Position numbers and translations under genes: made by a program. Shown one piece after another: positions 39,101 through 51,100 of a DNA stretch of 64,000 nucleotides (the first letter of the stretch is position 1; each line of letters begins with the position of its first letter). Location of the stretch: contig NC_068976.1 of the NCBI RefSeq assembly GCF_016808095.1, positions 17,261,663 to 17,325,662 of the forward strand, written 5' to 3'. This DNA comes from Vigna angularis (Eukaryota > Streptophyta > Magnoliopsida > Fabales > Fabaceae). Under the pieces are notes generated by a model that was given only the letters and a program-made list of their open reading frames with translations, was not told the DNA's origin and searched no databases.

Positions 39101-39397
39101 AATTCTTCTAATTAATTCTTGAAATTATGAAAACTTTATATAAAATTTCGAAAAGCAATTCATCAATTAAAGATTGTGTTAATTGACTAAAAAATGTTGA
39201 TTTGTGGTGTGATGAGTATTAGAGTGAAAGTGAAGGGTAATTGATGAGCGAAGATCACGCCACAAACGAAGTTGCAACACCTCCACGCACACAATCTTTT
39301 CTCTAGCTCTCTACAGTGTAGTAGTGTAGTGAGTCATAAATAGTCTATAATTTAATACACTGCACACACACACACTCTCACAACTGATCCATATAAT
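36166..39397. other. Intergenic spacer between LQY1 and HVA22
   Basis: The first few hundred bases hold the LQY1 promoter (minus strand). The remainder is AT-rich. Loose repeats of the AAATGTATTTCGAATT and TTTGGAAATGTATTTTGGAA kind lie at 37400-37620. No gene recognised. Confidence 0.5.
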
Positions 39398-40234
39398 GAA
39401 CAGAAAAACCATTTAAAACGCTTCGTCTGTTCTAAATCCAAAATCCTAATCCTCTTTCTTTGCTTTTCTTTCTCATACCACTGTTTTTCTCCCAACACCT
39501 CTCGCCGACAGTGTAACGGTCTGCGGTGGCCGTTCCCGGCGCCGTCGCCGATCTCTTCCATATTCCGCCTCCAGATTTACCTCTGCTCCTTTCATTTAGG
39601 ATTCCGACTATCATTTTCTTTTTTTTTTCTCGTTCTCTTTCTTCAACGCAATACACTCATTTCTAGGTATTTGTTTTTCATTGTCACTTTAAATGTTGGT
39701 TTCATTGTTGATTTGCGACGTGTGAAACAAATCAGATTAAGTCAAACGGTTTTAGTGCATTAGACGGTTCCGTTACCTGTGCTAGTGTTGTGGAGTTTTG
39801 ATCTTAGACGCTGATCTTTAATTTACTTCGCATTGCTTCGACCTAGTTTTTCGATTCACTGGTTTCCTCCTCTGCATTTTTCTATGCATTCCACAGCTAG
39901 GTATTGCGATGACTGATGAACATTATCTAGGTTGACAACTCACGATTATTGTTGTTCTAAGAACACTGCGCTTGCTATTGTTCAAGTTTGGAAAGAAAAC
40001 TGAAAGGAATTGTGGTTCTGTGGAGAAAAATAGGGTGTAGGGAGTAGGGATAGTCTTTAGGATATTGTCATGCTGATATTATAATGAGCTTGGAATTGGA
40101 CAATTTTTGGCTTTGAATTGTAGATTGTTTTGAGATACATTAATTGATATGGCAATGCAATCGCTGTTATTCAGTTTTAGTTGCTTGAATTTTATTACGT
40201 TATGCTGTTTGGAGTAACCTTTTTCTTTTCAATG
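39398..40234 (+). promoter_or_regulatory. HVA22 promoter-leader-intron block, copy B of the duplication
   Basis: It holds the likely transcription start region, the noncoding first exon ending TTCTAG|GTATTT (donor at 39667) and nearly all of the leader intron, whose acceptor AATGTCAG ends at 40238. It is collinear with 28723-29529. Confidence 0.85.
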
Positions 40235-40247
40235 TCAGGGATACAAA

Positions 40248-42271
40248 ATGATTGGATCCTTTCTTACGTGGGCGCTTGCGTATGTATTTTGATGTTCTAA
40301 ATTCCAGTTTTTTTCTGATATGAATGGTTTGTGTGTGAGATTTGAAGGTTAATCGTTTTATTTGGTCTTTTTGATTTATTGACAGGATGGTCTTTGGCTA
40401 TGCTTATCCAGCCTATGAATGTTATAAAGCGGTTGAAAAGAATAAACCGGAAATTGAACAACTCCGCTTTTGGTGCCAGTATTGGTATGCGTTTACCATG
40501 TTTGGTTCAGCTGTTAGCAAGAGAAATAATCATATTTGTTTTCTGTAGCTTTTTAATGATTTTTGCTGGAAAATAATGCCATTTCCCCCTCAAATTAGAG
40601 CTAATTTGGAACGAATTATAGATCGGTTGTTTGTGCTGAACTTAACGTGATAACTTCTACTGACAAATACTGATACCAACTTTGTTTTTCCCCGTGTTGC
40701 AGGATCTTGGTGGCCGTTTTAACAGTATGTGAGAGGGTTGGTGATACTTTTATATCATGGTAGAGGATTCTATCTTGGATGTGCTCAAAGAATATCTGCT
40801 TTCCTTATTAAAAAAAGTTTATAATGACTTCTTAGCTTTGAATTGATTTCTTCATGAAGGGTCCCAATGTACAGTGAAGCTAAGTTGGCATTTTTCATAT
40901 TTCTTTGGTATCCCAAAACTAAGGTATGAAACTACTTATTTTGGTATAAAATCTTTTATTACTTTCTTATTTGCTTCTCTTCAATATGACAGTAAAATGT
41001 AATATTGTTGTGTTAGGGAACAACATATGTGTATGACTCCTTCTTCAGACCATATGTTGCCAAACATGAGACAGAGATTGATCGCAACTTGTTGGAACTG
41101 AGGACAAGGGCAGGGGACATTGCAGTTTTGTATTGGCAAAGAGCTTTCAGTTATGGTCAGACTAGAATATATGACATTTTGCAATTTGTTGCTGCACAAT
41201 CGACTCCAGCACCTCGACCTGCTCAGGTAGTTGATTATGAATATGTACTGGTTGTGTCTGCTATTATGATCGAGCGTGACTTAAGTATACTAGAATATCA
41301 ATTATCGGCTTTCGTAATTTGCCATTGAATTGTGCCCCTTATCCTGAATTTTTCTGGTTTGCAATAATAAAATATGTATTTTTTAAAATTTATGCATAAG
41401 TACGTTTAAAGGTGCCAGTCAGAACAATTGCATGCCTGTTAAAACAATATTGTACAGAAAAAGAAACTAAGACCTGAAATTATACTCATTTTTTCCATAG
41501 AAAGAGGAAAATATTGTAGTAAGTAATATTTCCTTTTTCCATGATAATGTTGAAATGAAGATACTGCTATTTGGTTCCGTGTCTCTACGCTGTTAAAAGT
41601 TATATACAGTTATTATCCATTTGTAACTTCAGTTTGTAGATTATTGGTTGTTTGGTTTTTGAGGAGGATACAGTTATTATCCGACTTATTATTCTTTATG
41701 CACATACCAATACCAATAAGAAAACAAATTGCTCTTGAAACCACAGCAACGCCCAGGTGTGAAGGTCCGTCAACCAGCACCTCCAAATCACCAACCAGCT
41801 GCTGCAACGGAACCACAAGTTGAGGAACCTCCATCCCCTACCTCTAGCACATCTTCGAGTCAGCTCCAGAAGGAAGTAGCAGAGGAATTGGATTCTCCAA
41901 AAGTTCCTAAAGCAGCCACATCTGCAACAGGTTTAAGTACTCAGAAATCGGGTGGAGCTGGTTTGAGTACTCAAAAGTCTGGTGGTACTGGTTTGAGTAC
42001 TCAGAAGTCTGCTGGAGCTGCTTTGAGTACTCAGAAGTCTGCTGGAGCTGCTTTGAGCACTCAAAAGTCTAATGTTGCGCCTGAAACAAGCATTCAGTCT
42101 GCACCAGCAGAGTCGGACGCAAAGCAGGTCGAAGCAGGAGCACCATCTTCATCTTCTTCAGTTAATGAAAATGGGAATCCTCCTACTCCTACCAAAGAAA
42201 CCATAATGGAAGAAAGCATTCGGTTAACACGTGGCAGACTAAGAAAAACCCGATCAGCAGGAACTCGCTAG
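40248..42271 (+). CDS. HVA22: HVA22/REEP (TB2/DP1 family) ER membrane protein
   Basis: TB2/DP1/HVA22 proteins insert as hairpins in the ER membrane and affect its curvature and vesicle traffic; several plant members respond to ABA or stress. Coding exons are 40248-40279, 40386-40484, 40703-40759, 40860-40923, 41017-41226 and 41747-42271, giving 328 aa. The TB2/DP1 domain fills about residues 1-110: MVFGYAYPAYECYKAVEKNK, IEQLRFWCQYW, ILVAVLTVCERVGDTF, WVPMYSEAKLAFFIFLWYPK and TTYVYDSFFRPYVAKHE. The C-terminal half is disordered, rich in Pro, Ser, Thr and Ala, and contains five tandem decapeptides of the GLSTQKSGGA kind. Its length and tail fit the long HVA22G/I-type subgroup. At1g75700 (HVA22G) is the suggested counterpart from gene order. 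Confidence 0.94.
41930..42079 (+). repeat. Coding minisatellite, 5 x 30 bp
   Basis: Five head-to-tail 30-bp units encode (G/A)LSTQKS(G/A/N)(G/V)(A/T). The unit length is a multiple of three, so copy changes keep frame. The third and fourth units are the most alike. Confidence 0.95.
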
Positions 42272-45200
42272 CACGCTGAATATTGTCAAATTTTAGCATG
42301 AAATAGGAAGTAGGTGGACGATGATGAGTATTGAATTGTTGTAGAACTTGATGTAAATCTGTTTTCCCAAGTTTCCATTCCATTTGTTGCTTCATTTTAT
42401 ATATTTTTTTTTTATCAATTGTGGTGGCATGGAAGCATTGTAGCCTGATGTCATTATATGGACTTAGTTTCCATCGAGATGTTTGCATCGGCTGCTTTTG
42501 TATAGCTGGTCTTCATGTTGGTGTAACAGTATTACCAAGTTTTTCATTACAGGGAAGGCAGAATAATTTCATTAATTGGCAACTTCTCTCCATAAAACCT
42601 TTTTGCAGGCATTAGGTGAAGCAGGTTGGTTATGCACCACATCAACCAAAACAGTTGGTTCCATTAATTTAATTTAGAATCTGCTAGGTACTGTTTTTGA
42701 TTGCTGTGATCAATACAAACAGTAATATACTCAATTTCTATTTCTTTTTGTCTGAATTTTCTTTCTGGTACATCTACAAATAATTTTTTTTTAGAAAAAT
42801 GAAGACATATTTTAAAAAATAAAATTCTTTGAAGGTCTAGCATCTCAATTGTATTGTATTTGCTGCTCTTTTATGTCAATGTCTCCTTTTGATCCCAATT
42901 CGTCTCTTCTGTATACCCTCTGTCTTTCTCTTGAGCATCTTATTGTTATCCTTTGCTTTTGTTTTTCTGTTTACTTCTCTTTATCTATCACATGCCCTCT
43001 ATCTTACTTCACCAACCTTTCTCCCTTACTCTCTTCAGTACTTCTCTCTCCCTAATCATTAAGAACTTAGAAAATGAGATTTCTACGTTTTTCAATACTT
43101 TCTTAATCAAACATCTTACATAATATTTTTCTCTTTTTAAGATGCCTGTATCTTACATAATAGTTGGGAACTTTCTCTTTAACCAATTCAAATTATCTTT
43201 TTAATCTCTTCCAAAGTGAATTTAAATATTTTTATAAAAATTTGTAAACACATTGTAAACTAAATTAATCACTATAATTTTAATTTGTTTAATTTATTCA
43301 AGGATATTTATCATGAATTTTAACTATAATATACAAAAAATGTTTATATGCTGTTATAAACTTTAAGTATTATACAAAAAATAGTTATGTACAGTGTTTT
43401 TAATTGGTTTTAATTGTCTTTATAATTTTAAAAATCAAGACTGAATTTCTCATGAATTATTTTATGCCAATGGAGAAAAATTCAAATATATGAAAATTGA
43501 ATTGTTTTATCAGAATTAAAATTAAAATTTAATTGAAACATGATTTAAATATATTTTTAGTCGTGAAAAAAAGTTTTAAATTCTTCATATTTTTTAATAT
43601 TAAAAAAGAAAAAAATATTAACTAATATAATCAAGATAACTTTTATTTTTTTAAACCAATAATTTACCTTTTGTATCATTATATTTTGATTAAAAATAAT
43701 TATGATTTACTCATGCATTTATAATTATTTTCTATATATTTATTTTATACTATATTTTTTAATGATTGTAAAATCATTTATTTCTTTAATATATCCCTAA
43801 TAAGGATTAAATTTCTAAAGAGAGAAGTAATACCATATGTTTTATGTATGTTAAGATTTACTACTTAAAATATGATTCGGTATTAAATTAACTATAAATA
43901 ATAATAAGGGTTTTAAAAATGTTAAAAAATTTAAAACTGATAAGCTACGGAACCATATTTACTGGAAATAAAGACGTACCTAAACTTTCAAACATTACAT
44001 TTCCATCGATTTTAAAAAGCTTTGAAATTTTAAAATGCTTTATCTAAATTTTACCTTAATGACTTTTCTTTATTCCATAATGTAAATACTTTTATAAGAT
44101 TTTAGGTGAAGGACAGGACGTTGCAGTAAGTAGAAAGTTGAACTATGAAATTCTACATGGTTTCGAATTTTCAAACGGAAACTGTCAAAAGCATTCAGAA
44201 TTTTACATTTTCAATATACTATTTAACTTCAGTTTGACTTTGGAATTTTATAACAAATTGAACCGTTGCAACAAAGACTTGGTCATTTTTTAATCCACTA
44301 GATTTTATAATATGTTAACTAAATCTTTACTTTTACTTTGCAAGGAAATCTTTTTTATCTTAATATTTAATATGGGTATCAATGTTTTTTATTTTAATAT
44401 TTAAATCTAAGTCTAAGTTTAAGTAAAAAAATTAGAAGTTGAACTTACTATTTTAGAATTTTGAATTAAAAATTGTGTTATTTGAGTTGAACTCAAATCA
44501 TATTTATATAACTTTTTTTTTCAAAGAAAAGAATATACTCATCATATTTTGATATTAAACTTTCTAATCTATCCAATTGGCAAAATATTTTAGAATATAT
44601 AGATTCTTTCGAAGACTTTAATAATTAGAATGAAAATTGTTGAGATAATTGGTGAGAGTGGTTAATATCTAAGAAGAGAGACTTAATTTGTTGAGAAGAT
44701 ATATAAATTGTTAAAAGTTCTCTCTTATACGTTTTTAATTTCGACGATAAAAATATTTTCGTATTTTATTATGAAAATCGAAAAAAAAATCAATTCTGAC
44801 TAGTGTAATATACTAAAGTTGAAAATTGAAGTTAAATTTGAAGCAAAAGGGTTTAAAAAAAGCGTTTTCAGAACATGACAAGGGTTTGGGTAAGGGAATT
44901 TTTTTCCACTAGCCGTTACCATTGACTTTTAACAATCTTATCCTCTCATTTTGCGCAGAATTTAATCAATTTATATAATAATATATCTTTGATGAGAAAG
45001 GAAACAATAAAATATAAACTTTTGTGGTGCATGTAAATGAAAAAGAAAAATTATATTAGTCATTGAAACTATTTTACTAAAATGGTGTAAATTTATTGGC
45101 TTTTTGAGTAAATAGAAATATTTTTAAAAAATTACAAATTTGGTTAAGTTGTGAAAGAAAACAACAAACTTGAACTATAGTCGATAAAATTTGCACCATT

Positions 45201-46920
45201 TTAGTAACATTCCAGCAGTACAGTTCTCATGTAGATATAATAATTATTGTATATACACATTCAACTAATTGAGATAAAGTTAATTATTATTAAACATTTC
45301 AATATCTTCATTACACCATTAATCACTTGTGAGAAATATTAACTACCAAAACTACAAATTAATAATTATATGTATAAACATTCATTTACATTAATTCATA
45401 ATCTTTTCTCCTTACTACAGTTACTCTACAACCAATTAGTGGTATTTTGTTCTTTAGAATGGGATTAGGTTAGAATGTGATTAGCTTGAAGTGATTGAAA
45501 AAAAAAATGTGATAACCAAAGTGGACCTATATTTGCAGTTGCTTTTGGTATGCAAACTTGACAGCCCAACTAACCCTCCAAAAGTAGGGAAACCTCAACA
45601 CAGTCACTTTCCCATTCCATGTTCTTTGTATAATATATATATATATATATATAACATACATAAATTTTTTTATAAATTTTTTTATATTAATTTAATATTA
45701 TTTTTTCTTATCTTTTATTTTTGAAAAATATAAAAATTTATTTTTATTTTACCTTTATATTGTATGTGAAATGAATGTGAAGACACGTTATCCTATCATT
45801 ACTCCTCCATGAATATTCTCAATACAATTCTAACAGAAATATCATTAACCAACTCTTTCATATCACATTCATTGCACTCATTTTGTATTATCCTTTGTTT
45901 TGTTCTAATAATGTTGATATATTAAAAAGAATTTTAATATATTTTAAAACATTAAAATCAGTATCTATATCAGTATATCTTGAAGATATGATACAGCAAA
46001 GGAACAGCACAAAAGATCCACCAGAGAATTCAAATTCTACTCTTGCACTACATTACAATAGAATGCAATATTATACAATATACATTTATGTGACTCTCAC
46101 TATATAACCCTTTCATCTGTTTACTAATAAGAGATATGCAGTTATATATAATGGGTGTTATTAAGTGATACCAACTTTAACAAGAAGAGCAAGAACATCA
46201 TCAAAGGGTTCTTTTTTTTTTCTTGAAAAAGCATCAAAAAAACAAAAGTAAATTAAACAGTAATTAGAGATCACTAGAGAGTGATCCCTCACCATCATTG
46301 TACCATCCTTGCTAGTGGAAGCATCTATTGTTCTTAATGGCATTAATGCCATAACAATCAACTATTATTGTTCAACTGTACTTTTCCTCTCTTTTTGTAA
46401 TGCACAGCAGCCGTAAAGTAGAAATAAATAATAAAATATAATTTTTTTAGGCCCATTTAAGAAATATTTAGAGTTATGGGTTAGAGTAAAAAGTTTATTT
46501 GAATTGTTTAAAGTGGTAAAATTGATGTAGTATTATGGAGAAGAGTGAGTTTTATAGAGAATGAATTTTTAGCAACCTGATGGATGGAGTTGCTCAGTAG
46601 GACTTTCCCCTAATCAGTGTTAAATAAACAACTTTGAAAGTTACTGTTAATTTCATGTTTGTTATATCTCATTTCTCATTTATTGGTAGGTCCCAGAGTT
46701 GCTTTAAGTTTAAAAACTCCTTACCAACTTTTTTAATTGCATCTTGTGGCAACACTTGATGCAGTGCCTTATTTTGTTTTGTACTGTTGTAGTGCCAATT
46801 TGGTAATCTGCAACCACTAATTCTTCTGATTTGTGGTACATGTTTTGGTACACTTGCAGTGCCTTATTTTTGTTTTACAAACAATTCAATCTTTCAACAA
46901 TGGTATAAATTGGATTTCGA
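42272..46920. other. AT-rich intergenic spacer
   Basis: The HVA22 3'UTR, then about 4.5 kb without a recognisable gene or clear element. A short TA tract lies at about 45630-45655. Confidence 0.55.
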
Positions 46921-46922
46921 TG

Positions 46923-47043
46923 ATATCAAATGGGATCAATATCATGAATTACAAAATCTGAACTATCAAATCAACTCATGAAATATCAAATCGGATCAAT
47001 ATCATGAATTACAAAATCTGAACTATCAAATCAACTCATGAAA
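46923..47043 (+). repeat. Tandem duplication, 60-bp unit, two copies
   Basis: The unit around GATCAATATCATGAATTACA and CAAATCAACTCATGAAAT repeats with a 60-bp period; the copies differ at about one base. It directly abuts the plastid-derived segment. Confidence 0.93.
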
Positions 47044-47049
47044 TAGTAT

Positions 47050-47660
47050 AACATAGAAAAATCTTTTATCCATACTAAAAAAACATTTATTTTTGATGAA
47101 ATTACAAAATTCCTTTCCTTCCTTTCTCGGCGAAACAAATGAAAAAGCATGGGAGCTCCAAATAAATTTTGTTTATCAATTTGATTCCCTACAAATACAC
47201 AAAAAGAATTTCTTTTTTTGTATTGATATCTAACGGGATTGACGGGGCTCGAACCCGCAGCTTCCACCTTGACAGGGCGGTGCTTTGATCAATTGAACTA
47301 CAATTCCAGAAAAAAAGATGTACTGTATAAATATTTTTACAGACCGTTTTTGTCAAACCTTTTCTTTTTCTATTTCGGATTCGAACCATTTTGTTGTAAA
47401 TGAAAAAAACACATTTTTGTATATATTAATATGTATATCGATATCCACTTTAGTGAGATCGACACAAATTAATCGTAATCCGTTTCTTATTCTTATTAAC
47501 AAATCGATTGAAAATTGAATCAATAAAAAAAAAAGATTTTTTTTTCAATTTTTGCTTTGATTTTCTACTTACGAGTTTGACATTAGTTTCGACATACATT
47601 ATAATAATCCATCAAGGGTTCAAAATTATTTTCATAAAAATCCATCCTTCCGAACTACAT
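47050..47660. other. Nuclear insertion of plastid DNA (NUPT) around trnD
   Basis: It contains a plastid trnD-GUC sequence (minus strand) with flanks that look like plastid spacer, for example CCTTTCTCGGCGAAACAAAT and ATGGGAGCTCCAAATAAATT. The outer limits are guesses. No plastid protein gene is visible. Confidence 0.75.
47234..47307 (-). tRNA. trnD-GUC: Plastid-derived tRNA-Asp(GUC)-like sequence, probably a pseudogene
   Basis: A 74-nt cloverleaf with anticodon loop CTGTCAA and T-loop GGTTCGAGCC is clear. Against the conserved plastid trnD as I recall it there are five changes, all G to A or C to T on the tRNA strand: position 3 of the acceptor stem (GGA for GGG, now mismatched), two in the D arm (GATCAAAG for GGTCAGAG), one in the anticodon stem and one in the 3' acceptor strand. 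There is no sign of use by the nuclear genome. Confidence 0.88.
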
Positions 47661-48184
47661 AACATAAAGAAATAAAATTACTGTTAAGAGTTGGATACAA
47701 AGTTTAAGCACAACAGTTGAATTCTAATGGAGAAGAACAAGCTTAAGTTGGTCCTAGTATCCTACCAAAGCTTTTTTTGTGCATTTATAATTGGAAATAT
47801 GTTAACCCAAACATCACCAAAGTTAAATTCGTCAAAGGCTTCATGAAAGATATGATAAACAGAATTGAAGTTAATCAGATTTAAGGACAACATGGTCAAA
47901 TAAATGTAACATCATCAGATTACAGCCAACAATAAAATTTCTGTCAGTTAAAAGGATTGCAGGCAGTAAACATTGAAATAAATAACTAGTGTACAATCTC
48001 CATGTCTAGCCTTTGGCCGACCGAAAACCTTGTCGGAAACTCAAAAATGTTAAATTTGCACGGAGCACCCTATGCAGCAGAAAAGATGACAATTTGCCCC
48101 TGAAAGCATTGGGATTCATGTGCTATTTATCCAATATATGCATAAGCTGGAAATTGGACTGATGTAGAAAGAGTAAGGATGAAA
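47661..48184. other. Spacer and TRM6 3'UTR
   Basis: No gene recognised. The part nearest TRM6 is its probable 3'UTR. Confidence 0.5.
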
Positions 48185-51100
48185 CTATTCTGTAGGAGCT
48201 GCGGAGTTAGCTGTGCTGCATATCTTAGTTCCACTGAGAATGTAGCCCCCAAATGCACTCATTTGCATGCATGGATGAGTTCTAGATGGAAGTACCTGTA
48301 TATACATATATGAATAAATTGTTAAAGGGATGGTGTGATCTGTATTTTGTACCATAAAAATAACTTGAGTAACTGAAGGACTTCAAAAAAGTTGTATAAT
48401 TTCGCAACAATGATATGAAAATGACATAAATAACGTGCGTTGTGTACCTGGTATTCACGTAGCCAAGGCTCTGATATTTGCAATCCAACGGCCATTTTCC
48501 CAAGCTGTAGATTGTGCATGCACGTTGCAAGCGGCTGCATTTTATACAACAGCGGACGAAGGAAATTTCATGAAACAATGGCGTGAAGAATTGGAGAGAT
48601 CAGTTCAGAGAGATGCAAGACAACATTTTATTTCTTAAAATATTTTGGTATTCATAATATCTATATATGTCCCCGGCTACCCGGAAAAATCCGGAAAGTG
48701 ATCCCTCAATATTACAGAATTAAAAGAAATCATGCCATTTAATAGAAAATATTATCATTCATGAAAACAATAAAATAAATAATAATTCATAGAAAATACC
48801 TGAAGATATTGATGATAAATTGCAAAAGGAGCAGAGTTCGCTAAAAGGGGCAAGAGATCTTTAACCACTGTCCAAGTATCCAACTCAGGTGCAGCAAAAA
48901 TTAGACTGTAAATGGAAAAGAAAAAAGTTCATTTCCATTATTCTTTGAACAGTAAGGGACAGCTTTAAAGTCAGATACCTAGAAAAACCATTTTCCTTCC
49001 ATAAGTCAATGACTTCTTTCTGCGCCCTCTCTCCAGCCTTTGGAGCTTTCCGAATAACAGGTTCAGTATTATCTGTCGCAATATCAGAAATTCCATTTTC
49101 CGACGAATGAGAGATTTCCACCATGCTGGCTGAGGCAGATATTTGATCCTGCACACATCATAACTTGTTCTAGTCTGCAAACAAGATAGAACTCATCAAG
49201 AGATCAAAGAGAGGCTACTTACATTTGACTGGCCTTCCACATTGCAAACATCATGTTGCAGAGTTTGTTCAGAAGATTCTTTTGGTGATAACAAGTCGGA
49301 AATGGGAGAACGTAGAATTCTGCAACAAATAAGAGATGATGATCATAAAGCCAGAGACAAGAACAAAAACCACGTAACATAGACATTCAAAACGGCCACC
49401 TAAGGTACCAGTGATCAAACAACCGGTTCAAAATCATTTGATATGATTCTCAGATAGAATCATGAAATTAATGAGTTATACGAATATAAGAGATTCATAT
49501 GGTGCACGAGCATATAATATAACTATTATTTCTACTAAATTATCCACCATTATCTCTAAAGAAACCTCCATAAACTTTTCTCTCTTTATTCTGGGGCTTC
49601 ATAAATTATTAAATTCAAAGAAAAAAAGTGTCTAAAACTGTTCGTCTGGAATTAAAAAAAAAATCTTTTAATAATGTAAAATATCCAGGTTTACAAAAGA
49701 ACATCCAAAACTGTTTTTGAAAAATTAAAGCTTAAAATATGCAAGTCATTCATTCTTCTTTTAGTAACCAGTACAGCAAGAGTTATAAAATAGATTATGA
49801 TGATTTTAACAAATAAAAAATTATTAATGCAATAAAACACATCATCTGACCTCTTGCAGATTTCATCACTTAAGTTAAATATCCTCACGATATCCATGGA
49901 ACATGGTGCCTGCCCAAAATATGAGTTGCATACAAAACCGGTACCTGTAAAATATTTACATTATAACATGTCTATCACTTGCTCAGTCAAAAGATCGTTT
50001 AGAACAACAGAATATACGTATATATAAACCAGTGAAGTGCTATTTCATTTATGTTTACCATATTAGTAGCAATAATACGTAGTTTATTACACATTTAGGA
50101 CCCGTTTGTTACAGCTTCTTTTGTGAAAGAGCCATTTTCATTAATAGGGAAAAATGGCACTTAATTTAACGTATACTATACCTCCTAAACGTTCTGCCAC
50201 TGCCCCAGTGAGAAGGCCACCAATCATATCAACTACGAGAATGTCAGAATTTGAAGAAACGTTAGCCATGGAAAGTAGAAGGGACAACGTGTCTACCCGC
50301 AAAAATCTGAAGCATTAATAATTAGTCAGAAACAATATCAATCATAGATGCATCGCTTCATCTACCGAACATAAACCCACCATTTTAATTCTATGAACAG
50401 CCGGCATTGTAGTCATAAAGTCATAAAGTTGGGAGTTTGGTTTAATAAAAACCAGAAAATTAACAATTGTACAGCCTCTCTATTCAGTGAAACTTTAACT
50501 TTGAGATTTGCTCTCTTCTATTTCTTTTTCCGTTTGTTTTAAAACCACATACATATATCAAAGATATTTTAATACTTGTTCACAGTTTACATCTTGCTCC
50601 ACAATAATAACTCAAACCAATAGGCAATAAATACAAATAGTTAAACATGTGAGGAAAAAACCGAAGATAATACTCACCCAATTTTGGATGGATACTTCTT
50701 AAAATAGGCTTCGCATATACTGGAGAGAGAAAAAGACTAACTGTGAGTAATAGAGTAGAGACTCGAAATATCAAAAACTGATACAGTATACATTTAAAGA
50801 TATGGCAGGCAAAATATAAGTCACAGACAACTTCATAATAGAAAAATATCCTTTTCTTGACACAATTATTTGTATAACTTTTATTGAATCAAAATAATGC
50901 TGCTTGGTCCCACCACCAGCAAACAGTTTGTAGTACAGTGACAAAAGGCATAACAGCGTAATGTATTATCATCAACAGAACAAAACTCAGGAAGTCCATA
51001 TAGGATATATCTTTCAGGTATATCTCTTACATCCAAGGCCAGTGATCAATTGCACAAAAAATTATGTGAAACATTATCAATATATAATGATAAAAGCAGC

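Noticed and set aside
50095..50165. GGACCCGTTTGTTACAGCTT in a TRM6 intron, resembling the end of hAT-type MITEs
   Set aside because: No matching inverted end was found nearby, so an element cannot be claimed.
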